Source: Clostridia bacterium (GTDB taxonomy: Bacteria; Bacillota_A; Clostridia; Christensenellales; Aristaeellaceae). From it: a DNA stretch of 25,514 bases. A model generated the notes under the pieces. The model was not told where the DNA came from. It did not search any database and worked only from the letters and a program-made list of their open reading frames with translations. Position 1 is the stretch's first letter. Each line of letters opens with the position of its first letter. The position numbers and the translations under genes are program-made. The stretch is taken from contig JAGBAU010000148.1 of NCBI GenBank assembly GCA_017938785.1, positions 1 through 25,514 on the forward strand, read 5' to 3'. Positions 7,758 to 15,101 of the stretch are shown here, in pieces.

Positions 7758-8567
7758 GATGCTTTCGTGGGCACGCTTCACCAGCTCACGGATTTGTCGG
7801 GGATCGGGCAGAGGCTGTGTTCCGTCATCTGGAATGAATTCCGCCAGGAATTCCAGGTTGCCCTGGGTGCCGCTGATGGGGGAAAAATCATAGGCGCGCA
7901 CCCGCCAGCCGGTTTCCGGTGCGAAAGCGGCCACATCCCGCAGCACCTTCTCATGCACCGATGCACTGCTGATGACGCCTTTCTTACCCAGGTTTTCCTT
8001 GCCGGCTTCAAACTGGGGTTTGATCAGGGAAATGAGACGGCCCTGATCGCCCAGTACATCCCGCAGCGCGGGCAGGATCTTGCGAATGGAGATGAAGGAT
8101 ACGTCCATTACGCCCAGAACCGGTGCAGGATCAAATTGTTCGCGGGTCAGGATGCGGGCGTTTACCTGCTCCATTTTGATTACGCGGGGATCGGCCGCCA
8201 GGCCGGGATCCAGCTGATCCGTGCCTACATCCACGGCGTAGACCAGCTTTGCACCGTTTTGCAGCAGTACATCCGTGAATCCGCCGGTGGATGCACCGAT
8301 GTCGATGCAGGTCTTTCCGCTGGGGTCAATGCCGAAGGACTTCAATGCCTTTTCCAACTTGAACCCGCCGCGGCTCACATAGGGACAGCATTCGCCGCGA
8401 ACCTCGAGCTGCGCATCTGCATCCAGCTTCTGCGCAGGCTTTTTGACGGCGATGCCGCCCGCATAAACCAGGCCTGCTGCGATCAGCGCCTGGGCGCGTT
8501 CGCGGCTGGCAGCGAGGCCATTTTCGCAGAGCAGTACGTCCGCGCGGAGCTTGTTCTCTTCAGCCAT
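7743..8567 (-). CDS. tlyA: TlyA family rRNA 2'-O-methyltransferase
   Basis: TlyA proteins (once called hemolysin A) methylate ribosomal RNA riboses using S-adenosylmethionine; mycobacterial TlyA affects capreomycin sensitivity. This 274-residue protein has an N-terminal S4 RNA-binding domain (about 7-65) with RADVLLCENGLAASRERAQ, then YVSRGGFKLEKAL, and a Rossmann methyltransferase fold with SAM motif DIGASTGGFTDVLL. The following catalytic-fold segments are VMDVSFIS and LIKPQFE. I chose the ATG at 8567, giving MAEENK, because GGAAGGG lies just upstream and earlier in-frame starts lack a site. In many Clostridia tlyA is followed by NAD kinase and argR; here it stands alone and ends at the shared terminator. 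Confidence 0.93.
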   Translation of the reverse strand: MAEENKLRADVLLCENGLAASRERAQALIAAGLVYAGGIAVKKPAQKLDADAQLEVRGECCPYVSRGGFKLEKALKSFGIDPSGKTCIDIGASTGGFTDVLLQNGAKLVYAVDVGTDQLDPGLAADPRVIKMEQVNARILTREQFDPAPVLGVMDVSFISIRKILPALRDVLGDQGRLISLIKPQFEAGKENLGKKGVISSASVHEKVLRDVAAFAPETGWRVRAYDFSPISGTQGNLEFLAEFIPDDGTQPLPDPRQIRELVKRAHESIKKNH

Positions 8568-8650
8568 GACAATCCCTTCCTTGAATGGTAATTTGTGCTT
8601 ATTGCGCAGGATTTGCTTGACGTTACATGGATAAATTGTTAGTATTGCAC

Positions 8651-8664
8651 TGAAATATATTTCA
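8651..8664. repeat. 14-bp perfect palindrome between tlyA and the CAP gene
   Basis: TGAAATATATTTCA is its own reverse complement and lies in the 130-base divergent gap, just upstream of a TACAAT (8672-8677) that could be the -10 box of the CAP gene. Its position suggests an operator, but AT-rich palindromes also occur by chance. Confidence 0.4.
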
Positions 8665-8697
8665 AAGACATTACAATGATTACGAGGTGATACACAA

Positions 8698-9132
8698 ATG
8701 AGATTCAAGCAAGTCCTGTCTGCAATTCTGATTCTGATATTGATTGCTGCGAGCGCAGCGCATGCATCCGCGTGGTTGGACGGCTATGCACAGAACGTGA
8801 TTTCCCAAACCAACATGGAGCGTGCGAAGGGGGGCCTTCCTGCGCTGCGTGTGGACGCAGAACTGATGTCTGCGGCGCGGATACGCGCTGAGGAGATCAG
8901 CCGCAGGTTCAGCCATACGCGCCCCAACGGGCTGACCGGTTCATCGGTGACGGCTGCGGCGCGCAATGAGAATATTGCCCGCGGACACGGTTCTCCGGAT
9001 CGGGTGATGGCCGCATGGCTTACTTCAGACAGTCATCGCAGGAACTTGCTTGCCAGGGGCTACGGCTCCATCGGCGTGGCCTGCCTGGAGGCGAACGGCG
9101 TTACCTACTGGGTACAGCTGTTCGGCCTGTAA
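8698..9132 (+). CDS. Small secreted CAP-domain protein (YkwD/SCP-like)
   Basis: A 144-residue protein with a clear signal peptide: basic MRFK, a hydrophobic stretch to about residue 20, and a likely cleavage after AHASA near 26. The rest is a compact CAP (SCP/PR1-like) domain with its usual order: NMERAKGGLPAL, a helix AARIRAEEISRRFSHTRPNG, NENIARG, then AAWLTSDSHRRNLL and a final strand YWVQLFG. The histidine in FSHTRP and that in SDSHR are the expected cavity residues. It lacks extra cell-wall-binding domains. A GAGGTG site lies 8 bases before the ATG. It is monocistronic, divergent from tlyA. The function of bacterial CAP proteins is mostly unknown. Confidence 0.9.
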   Translation: MRFKQVLSAILILILIAASAAHASAWLDGYAQNVISQTNMERAKGGLPALRVDAELMSAARIRAEEISRRFSHTRPNGLTGSSVTAAARNENIARGHGSPDRVMAAWLTSDSHRRNLLARGYGSIGVACLEANGVTYWVQLFGL

Positions 9133-9136
9133 GAGG

Positions 9137-9164
9137 AAAGGGGGATTCATTTCCCCCTTTTTTT
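9137..9164. terminator. Terminator between the CAP gene and the MATE gene
   Basis: AAAGGGGG (9137-9144) pairs with CCCCCTTT (9153-9160) and is followed by more T residues. It lies just after the CAP stop and just before the MATE stop, so it may serve both convergent genes, though the A run for the minus direction is short. Confidence 0.85.
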
Positions 9165-9167
9165 GTT

Positions 9168-10562
9168 TTACAGATCAGAAACCAGATTCTGAATCCAGAC
9201 GCCTTTATGGATCAGGGTTGCACCCACGATGCACTTGGGAATTTCCAGCGCCTGTACACACAGGAACACCAGAACCACATGCAATCCCGTAAAGTGGGCC
9301 AGCAGGTAGGCAACCGGAATGTTTACCGCCCAGGTGAACACGCAATCAAACAGGAAGGTGATGATGGTCTTTCCGCCGGAGCGCATGATGAAATAGCTAC
9401 AGTGGCTGATGGCTACGAAGGGCATCATGCAGCAGGTCACGCGGATCAGCTGGGTTGCCAGAGTCTGTACGGATGCGGTGGTGTTGTATAGCAGGGGAAT
9501 CAGCGCGGCAAAGCCGTAGAGCACAATGCCGACGCCCAGGCTGATCATCACTGCAAAGGCCGTCAGCTTGCCGGCGTCCGTCCTGGCGGTTTCAGGCTTG
9601 CTTGCTCCCAGGGACTGGCCCACGATGATGGAGGACGCCGTGCCCATGGCCATGAAAGCAACGCTGAACAGGTTGTACACGGTGCTGGAGATATTGGAGG
9701 CGGCTACCACATCCAGGCCGCGCAGGGTGTAGATCTGGTTGAGGGTTGCCATACCCATGGACCAGAGCAGTTCGTTGACCAGCAGCGGCGTGCCCGTGCG
9801 GGTGATTTCCACCACGACTGCGCGGGGAATGCTCAGCACGCGGTAGAGATTCTTTGCGAAGGGATGCTTCCGGGTATGTGTGTGTGAATAGACAACGATG
9901 AAGATGAGTTCAACATAGCGGGAGAGCACCGTTGCATAGGCGGCGCCCTTTACGCCCAGGCAGGGGAAGCCGAATTTGCCGAAGATCAGCAGATAGTTGA
10001 ACACAAGATTGACTGCCACGGCGATGATGCCCGCATACATGGGCATGGCCGTTTCGCCGGTTTCACGCAGCGTGGAGGAATAACTCTGGGCGATGGCGAA
10101 GGGAGCAAGCCCCAGCAGCATCACATGCAGGTATTCCATGGCGTAATTCAGCGTGTTCTGTACGCGCACGGGATCGGAGGTATCCGTGAGGTAGAGGGAT
10201 ACCAGCTGCCTGCCCATGGTCAGGAACAAAACACATGCAATGACCAGAACCATAGCACAGATGTAAACCTTGTAGCGGTGGGATGCGCGCACACCGTCGG
10301 TATTGCCCGCACCGTGGTACTGGGCGGTGAAGATGCCTGCACCGGAGATTGCGCCGAAGATGGTCAGATTGAATACAAAGATCAGCTGGTTGGCGATGGC
10401 GACGCCGGACATTTGATCGGTGCCGATGCGGCCGACCATCAGGTTATCCAAAAGGTTTACGAAGTTTGTAATGGCATTCTGCACGATGATCGGCACAACC
10501 ACGGCGATGACCATGGCATAAAAAGCCCGGGTTCCGATCAGCTTGCGAAGCTTGGACAGCAT
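9168..10562 (-). CDS. MATE family efflux transporter
   Basis: A 464-residue integral membrane protein with about twelve hydrophobic segments arranged as two related halves, the pattern of MATE exporters, which expel drugs or metabolites using a sodium or proton gradient. Family-typical stretches are VVVPIIVQNAITNFVNLLDN near residue 22, GAGIFTAQYHGAGN, STLRETGETAMPM and, in the second half, STVYNLFSVAFMAMGTASS with VGQSLGA. The ATG at 10562 has GGAGG 8 bases upstream. The gene is monocistronic, convergent with the CAP gene and divergent from the polysaccharide-control operon. The substrate cannot be predicted; no regulator gene is adjacent. Confidence 0.93.
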   Translation of the reverse strand: MLSKLRKLIGTRAFYAMVIAVVVPIIVQNAITNFVNLLDNLMVGRIGTDQMSGVAIANQLIFVFNLTIFGAISGAGIFTAQYHGAGNTDGVRASHRYKVYICAMVLVIACVLFLTMGRQLVSLYLTDTSDPVRVQNTLNYAMEYLHVMLLGLAPFAIAQSYSSTLRETGETAMPMYAGIIAVAVNLVFNYLLIFGKFGFPCLGVKGAAYATVLSRYVELIFIVVYSHTHTRKHPFAKNLYRVLSIPRAVVVEITRTGTPLLVNELLWSMGMATLNQIYTLRGLDVVAASNISSTVYNLFSVAFMAMGTASSIIVGQSLGASKPETARTDAGKLTAFAVMISLGVGIVLYGFAALIPLLYNTTASVQTLATQLIRVTCCMMPFVAISHCSYFIMRSGGKTIITFLFDCVFTWAVNIPVAYLLAHFTGLHVVLVFLCVQALEIPKCIVGATLIHKGVWIQNLVSDL

Positions 10563-10592
10563 AAGCTTTTACCTCCGTTTGTAGTCGGTCTC

Positions 10593-10624
10593 ATCCTATC
10601 ACAAGCCTTGCCGGCCGGGCAAGG
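10593..10624 (-). promoter_or_regulatory. Weak promoter and inverted repeat upstream of the MATE gene
   Basis: On the minus strand TAGGAT (10593-10598) lies 18 bases from TTGCCC (10617-10622). The -35 side overlaps a perfect inverted repeat, CCTTGCC (10606-10612) and GGCAAGG (10618-10624), which could be an operator or a leader hairpin. Both matches are modest. Confidence 0.35.
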
Positions 10625-10779
10625 AAGAATAAGTAAATTCGGAGAAGAGAAATAATTCAGCGTTTTTCTACATATTTATACAATAGTTATACGGATCCGG
10701 CTTTTACAGAAACCTGGCAGATGCGCAGGGAACTTTTGCCGGCAGAAAAGCGTCTAAAACAAAGGATTTGTATGGGACC

Positions 10780-10799
10780 GGATAGGGAAAGCCCTATCC
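10780..10799. repeat. 8-bp hairpin upstream of the LCP/BY-kinase operon
   Basis: GGATAGGG (10780-10787) pairs perfectly with CCCTATCC (10792-10799) around the loop AAAG; a short TTTA follows. It could be a weak terminator or protein site in the 386-base gap between the MATE gene and the operon. The rest of that gap holds the two promoters listed and AT-rich sequence with no gene I can support. Confidence 0.45.
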
Positions 10800-10827
10800 T
10801 TTAGCATTTACTTAACCGTAATTCACA

Positions 10828-10856
10828 TTGACTTATCTGTGCGATGAATGTAAAAT
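10828..10856 (+). promoter_or_regulatory. Promoter of the LCP/BY-kinase operon
   Basis: TTGACT (10828-10833, five of six) and TAAAAT (10851-10856, five of six) are spaced by exactly 17 bases, a strong sigma-A-type promoter. The leader to the first start codon would be about 86 bases. Confidence 0.75.
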
Positions 10857-10948
10857 AAATATGCGTATCTATGGGTAGGCGTATTTGCGTTGCCATTCAA
10901 GCAATACAAAGAGAGCCTGCCGGTATTGAAACGAAGGAGTTGAATGGC

Positions 10949-11728
10949 TTGCGCAAGCGTTTAATGAAGATTTGCCTGTCGTTGCTGCTCGCTCTGTCCG
11001 TGCTGTCAACCTGTGCCGGAGCAGAAACGGTGCGCGGTGATCTTTCGGAACGTTTTAGTGGTATTCCGAGAATAGAATATGAAGGACAGACCTATGCGCT
11101 GAAGAATCGCATCACCACGGTTCTTGCCATGGGTATCGGCAAAGATGAAGCCGGAAAAGCCCGGGTGGATGTGAACTTCGTGCTGATCATCGATGATGAC
11201 GCCAAAACTTTCTCCGTAATTGAGATTCCATCCGAAACCCTTGTGCAGGTTTCGCTGGAGGATGGCACGCCCTGGAACATGCGCTTCCGGGATGTGTACG
11301 CCATGTGCGAGGACAGGGATGCGGGCGGCGCAAAGATGGTTGAAGCTATGAACACCGTTCTCGGTGAAGACCGTGTGGAACACTACCTGGCCTTCGATGC
11401 GGAGGGCGCGGCTGTGCTGGATGCTTCGCTGGCGGAAATTGAGGACACCAAGGAACGGCTCAAAGCCATGATGGCCCTGGTGGAGGAGATGGATTCCGAC
11501 CAGATGAACGATACCTATAAGCTGCTGGGCGATTATATCATTACCGATATGAAGAGCGGCGCGGTGATGAAGGTGATCGATAAGATGGACCGCTATGAGG
11601 TCCTGCCGCGAATTATGCTGCCCGGCGCACAGCACAACGCCAATGATGGCGGAACGCTGTATGTGCCCGATGTGAACGAAATTCTGAAGCTCCGAGTGAG
11701 TGCCTTTTACGAGGCGGATCGCTATTGA
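10949..11728 (+). CDS. Divergent LytR-CpsA-Psr (LCP)-like secreted protein
   Basis: A 259-residue protein with an N-terminal signal peptide (RKRLMKICLSLLLALSVL, likely cut near CAGA). The body resembles a degenerate LCP domain, the fold that transfers polysaccharides to peptidoglycan: TVLAMGIG, then ARVDVNFVLIID, IEIPSETLVQV and YAMCEDRDAGG line up with LLLGGDSR, ERTDSMIIISI, SIMRDTWVKI and NVFGGPE of the two LCP proteins downstream. The arginine of the usual RDT motif is serine here and the NKIN segment is missing, so transferase activity is doubtful. The start is TTG at 10949: AAGGAG lies 9 bases upstream, whereas the ATG at 10964 has no site. First gene of the operon; a catalytically weak partner or sensor is a guess. 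Confidence 0.72.
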   Translation: MRKRLMKICLSLLLALSVLSTCAGAETVRGDLSERFSGIPRIEYEGQTYALKNRITTVLAMGIGKDEAGKARVDVNFVLIIDDDAKTFSVIEIPSETLVQVSLEDGTPWNMRFRDVYAMCEDRDAGGAKMVEAMNTVLGEDRVEHYLAFDAEGAAVLDASLAEIEDTKERLKAMMALVEEMDSDQMNDTYKLLGDYIITDMKSGAVMKVIDKMDRYEVLPRIMLPGAQHNANDGGTLYVPDVNEILKLRVSAFYEADRY

Positions 11729-11785
11729 GTTTCTGATGGATAGCCCGGTAAAGAAATACTATAAGCAAGGTGGAAGGATTACAGT

Positions 11786-12556
11786 ATGAACGAAAAAGAA
11801 CTGCAGCGCGTTGATCAGAGATTCGAAGACAACGTGGAGACCTCGAAGGAGATCGAAATCGATCTCATGGAATTGTTTTTCCGACTGATTGAGAACGCCA
11901 AGAAGATTATCGCCGGCGCTCTGGTTGGTATGTTCATCTTCGCAGCCTACAGCTTCCTGCTGGCCACCCCTATGTATGAAGCAACCTGCAAAATCTACGT
12001 GATGAGTGCAAGCGATTCTGCCATTAACCTCTCTGACCTTCAGATTGGCGCGGCTCTGACCGCCGACTACCAGGAGATTTTTAGTACCTGGGAAGTGCAT
12101 GAGCAGGTGCTGCAGAACCTGGGCCTGGATTATAGCTACAATGAGCTGGAGGATATGATCTCCATCACCAATCCCAGCTCCACCCGCATCCTGGCCATCA
12201 CCGTTACCAGCGATGATCCCGCTGAGGCAGCCGCCATGGCCAACGAATATGCTGCTGTCGCCAGCCGCTATATCTCCGACACCATGATGACCGATGAGCC
12301 CAGCATGCTGTCCAAGGCGCTGGAGCCCACCGATCCCGTAAGCCCCCGCAAGGTATTCAATACCGCACTGGGCTTCCTGCTGGGCGCTCTGGTGATGTGC
12401 GCAATCGTCACCGTACAGTTCATCCTGGATGACAAGATCAAGACCGCCGAGGACATCCGCAAGTACACCGGCATGCCCACCCTGGCAGTTGTGCCGATCA
12501 ACGGCGATTTTATGTCTTCGAACCGTGAAAAGGGCGGCAGAAAGGAGCGTTTTTAA
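11786..12556 (+). CDS. cpsC: Wzz/CpsC-type chain-length and kinase adaptor protein
   Basis: A 256-residue membrane protein of the Wzz family, which in Gram-positive bacteria acts as the membrane activator of a cytoplasmic BY-kinase and influences polysaccharide length. A cytoplasmic N-terminus of about 35 residues leads to membrane segment one (about 40-60), an extracytoplasmic domain starting YEATCKIYVM, and a second membrane segment (about 192-215). The proline motif typical of the family precedes it, as LEPTDPVSPRK. The short cytoplasmic tail ends in basic residues and would contact the kinase encoded next, 2 bases downstream. GGAAGGA lies 7 bases before the ATG. Capsule, exopolysaccharide or wall teichoic-like polymer as the substrate is open. 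Confidence 0.9.
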   Translation: MNEKELQRVDQRFEDNVETSKEIEIDLMELFFRLIENAKKIIAGALVGMFIFAAYSFLLATPMYEATCKIYVMSASDSAINLSDLQIGAALTADYQEIFSTWEVHEQVLQNLGLDYSYNELEDMISITNPSSTRILAITVTSDDPAEAAAMANEYAAVASRYISDTMMTDEPSMLSKALEPTDPVSPRKVFNTALGFLLGALVMCAIVTVQFILDDKIKTAEDIRKYTGMPTLAVVPINGDFMSSNREKGGRKERF

Positions 12557-12558
12557 TC

Positions 12559-13314
12559 ATGAATAAGCTTGAGTTCGTTCGCTTCCGCGGCCTGGATTAC
12601 GCCTGCAAGGAGGCCATCAACACCCTGTGCACCAACCTGACCTTCGTTGGCAGTGACAAGCGCGTGATCATGGTTACCAGCACCACCGCCCATGAGGGTA
12701 AATCCTTCCTTTCCATGAACATCATGCGCACCCTGGCCCAGCTGGGCAAGAAGGTTGTGCTTGTGGACGCTGACCTGCGCAAGAGCCAGATTGCCGGCAA
12801 GTACGGCGTGCGTGTGCAGGAAGGCAATGGCTATGGTACCACGCATTATCTGGCCGGCATGTGCTCCCTGAACGACGTCGTTTATGAGACCAACATCCCC
12901 GGCGCCTATATGATTCCCGTGGGCCGCGAGGTAACCAATTCCCTGGCCCTACTGAGCACGCCCCGCCTGAAGCACATGGTGAAGGAACTGCAGGAGCGCT
13001 TTGATTTTGTGCTGATGGATGCACCGCCGGTAGGCGTCATCATCGATGCGGCAGAGATTGCCAAGTCCTGCCACGGCGCAATTTTCTCTGTGAAGTACAA
13101 CACCATCAGCCGCCGCGAACTGCTTGACGCCAAGGCGCGAATCGACCGCACCGGCTGCGAGGTTCTGGGCGCTGTGCTCAATGAAGTGGACCTTGAGGCA
13201 CTGAGCAGCAAGAAGTACTACAACAAGAGCTACTACAACCACTACAATTCAGATTATTACAAGCCCTCTGAGGATCACAGGAAGAGCGTTCGCCGCACTT
13301 CCTCCAGGAAGTAA
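12559..13314 (+). CDS. cpsD: BY-kinase (bacterial tyrosine autokinase, CpsD/CapB type)
   Basis: A 251-residue cytoplasmic tyrosine kinase of the BY family, which controls polysaccharide synthesis through autophosphorylation. The nucleotide motifs are present: Walker A with GKS at 47-49, Walker A' VVLVDADLR (Asp70, Asp72) and Walker B VLMDAPPVG (Asp154). The C-terminus has the usual tyrosine cluster, seven tyrosines between residues 220 and 234. The Walker A reads STTAHEGKSF, where the family norm is PGEGKST, so Pro-Gly is replaced by Ala-His. The upstream Wzz-like protein is the expected activator, and the next gene encodes the opposing phosphatase. AAAGGAG lies 12 bases before the ATG; the stop overlaps the next start (TAATG). 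Confidence 0.92.
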   Translation: MNKLEFVRFRGLDYACKEAINTLCTNLTFVGSDKRVIMVTSTTAHEGKSFLSMNIMRTLAQLGKKVVLVDADLRKSQIAGKYGVRVQEGNGYGTTHYLAGMCSLNDVVYETNIPGAYMIPVGREVTNSLALLSTPRLKHMVKELQERFDFVLMDAPPVGVIIDAAEIAKSCHGAIFSVKYNTISRRELLDAKARIDRTGCEVLGAVLNEVDLEALSSKKYYNKSYYNHYNSDYYKPSEDHRKSVRRTSSRK

Positions 13315-14045
13315 TGAGGAGAAAGTTCACTGATATTCATCACCACATTCTCTATGGGCTTGATGATGGCGCCGCTTCGCCCCAGAAGATGTACGAAATG
13401 CTTGAAAAGGCAGCGGAGGATAATATCGGAAGGATCGTTGCGACGCCGCATGTGACCCCCGGCGTAAAGCGTTTTGACAGGGATCAATTTGATCGTGCCC
13501 TGCGGGATGCGCGCCGCTACTGTGATGAGAATGGGTTGGACATTGAACTGTACGAGGGCTGCGAGATTCTCTATACCAGTCAAACGGCCAGTTTCCTGCT
13601 GGATGGCCGCATTCCCACCATGGCGGATACGGATTATGTGCTGGTGGAGTTTTCTCCGGATGTTCGCTTTGAACGCTTCAAGGAAGCGATGGACAGTTTG
13701 CTGGGCTACGGCTATTTGCCGATTGTCGCCCATGTGGAGCGCTATGCTTGCCTCGCCCAGCATCCTGCCCGCGCAGAAAAGATCAAGGAAGAAATGGACG
13801 TTTGCTTTCAGGTGAACTGTTCTTCCATCATTGGCAACAAAAAGAGCAGCATGTGCAGCCAGCGTTTCGTTGAGAAACTGCTGGATTGGGATTTGATTGA
13901 TGCATTGGGAACCGATGCGCACAGCCCCAATATGCGCACCGTACATATGCGGGAAGCATGGCAGAGGCTCAAGAAGGAGTTCGGAACGGCATATGCAAAC
14001 GAGCTTACCGATGGGCACCTGCTCTTTAATATTCCGGAGGATTGA
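13314..14045 (+). CDS. cpsB: PHP-domain tyrosine phosphatase (CpsB/CapC type)
   Basis: A 243-residue metal-dependent phosphatase of the PHP family that removes phosphate from the BY-kinase tyrosine cluster. Metal-binding motifs are visible: DIHHHILYGLDDGA at 7-20 (family norm DIHCHILPGIDDG), ATPHVTPG, the Glu in YEGCEI, AHVERY and GTDAHSP near the end. The middle cysteine of DIHCH is histidine here, which is not a metal ligand position in most descriptions. The ATG overlaps the kinase stop by one base, so the two are translationally coupled. It is followed by two LCP genes after 27 bases. Confidence 0.93.
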   Translation: MRRKFTDIHHHILYGLDDGAASPQKMYEMLEKAAEDNIGRIVATPHVTPGVKRFDRDQFDRALRDARRYCDENGLDIELYEGCEILYTSQTASFLLDGRIPTMADTDYVLVEFSPDVRFERFKEAMDSLLGYGYLPIVAHVERYACLAQHPARAEKIKEEMDVCFQVNCSSIIGNKKSSMCSQRFVEKLLDWDLIDALGTDAHSPNMRTVHMREAWQRLKKEFGTAYANELTDGHLLFNIPED

Positions 14046-14072
14046 TCCGGAGCGACCAAGAGGGAATGAAAA

Positions 14073-15056
14073 ATGCGCAAGATTCTGGTTTTAATGCTTA
14101 TGCTGGTTTTGATGCTGAGCGCTTGCGCCCAGGCGGAACTGATGCCGGTGGCTGAGGATATGCTCATTGCCATCGATGCGCCGTTGGCCACTGCTGTACC
14201 GCTGCCGACCGTGCAGCCTGTAGAAAACGATGAAACCCATTCTTATGCCTTTGGAGACCAGATGCTCGTTGCTGATGACGTGCATGTGGAAAAGGAGTAT
14301 AAGCAGTGGGAGAACATTCTGCTGCTGGGCGGAGATTCCCGCAGTACGGAAGCTTATGAGCGTACCGACTCCATGATCATCATCTCCATCAACCGGGAGG
14401 AATCCCTGGTGAAGATGACCAGCATCATGCGCGATACCTGGGTGAAGATTCCCGGACGTAAGTATAACAAAATCAATGCTGCAAACGTATTCGGCGGCCC
14501 TGAACTGGCGGTGCAGACCGTCAACCAGAGCTTTGGTACGGATATCGAGGATTATGTCATCGTCAACATGAGTGATATGGCCAAAATCATCGACCTGATG
14601 GGCGGCGTTGACGTTGAGATTACTGAAGCCGAAAAGGATGAAATCAACAATGGTGACAATGGCGGCGCCTACCTCGGAAATGCCGGCATGGTGCACCTGA
14701 ACGGCGCGCAGGTTGTTACTTTCTGCCGTATCCGCTATATCGACAGCGATTATAAGCGTGTAATGCGCCAGCAGCGCATCCTCCTTGCAATGGCGGAAAA
14801 GGCCCAGTACATGGAAGTGGATGAACTGAGCGATATTGCTGCCGATGTGAAGAATATCGTGCTCTCCAGCCTGGATAAGGGCGAACTCGAGGATCTTGCC
14901 ACGGCATTCATGGTCATGGAGATCGATGAAGTGGAACAGTTCCGTATTCCTGCGGATGGAACCTTTGAATCCGGAACCTATGACGGTGTTTGGAGTATCC
15001 GCCCCGATTTGTACAAGAATCAGGTTCTGCTGAAGCAGTTCATTTATGGCGAATGA
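14073..15056 (+). CDS. LCP family glycopolymer transferase, probable lipoprotein
   Basis: LCP proteins attach teichoic acids or capsule to peptidoglycan outside the membrane. This one has 327 residues. The core shows LLLGGDSR, ERTDSMIIISI, SIMRDTWVKIPG, NKINAANVFGGPE and, later, CRIRYIDSDYKRVMRQQ, with the arginines expected to bind the polyprenyl phosphate. The N-terminus has a hydrophobic stretch ending LMLSACAQA: Cys18 fits a lipobox, so the protein may be lipid-anchored; a normal cut after AQA is the alternative. Most LCP proteins instead keep an N-terminal membrane helix. The region 22-80 is a low-complexity linker. GAGGGA lies 8 bases before the ATG. It closely resembles the next gene. 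Confidence 0.92.
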   Translation: MRKILVLMLMLVLMLSACAQAELMPVAEDMLIAIDAPLATAVPLPTVQPVENDETHSYAFGDQMLVADDVHVEKEYKQWENILLLGGDSRSTEAYERTDSMIIISINREESLVKMTSIMRDTWVKIPGRKYNKINAANVFGGPELAVQTVNQSFGTDIEDYVIVNMSDMAKIIDLMGGVDVEITEAEKDEINNGDNGGAYLGNAGMVHLNGAQVVTFCRIRYIDSDYKRVMRQQRILLAMAEKAQYMEVDELSDIAADVKNIVLSSLDKGELEDLATAFMVMEIDEVEQFRIPADGTFESGTYDGVWSIRPDLYKNQVLLKQFIYGE

Positions 15057-15101
15057 TTGCAGAATACTGCAGTTAATATACAAAGAAACGGAGTGAGAAA
15101 A

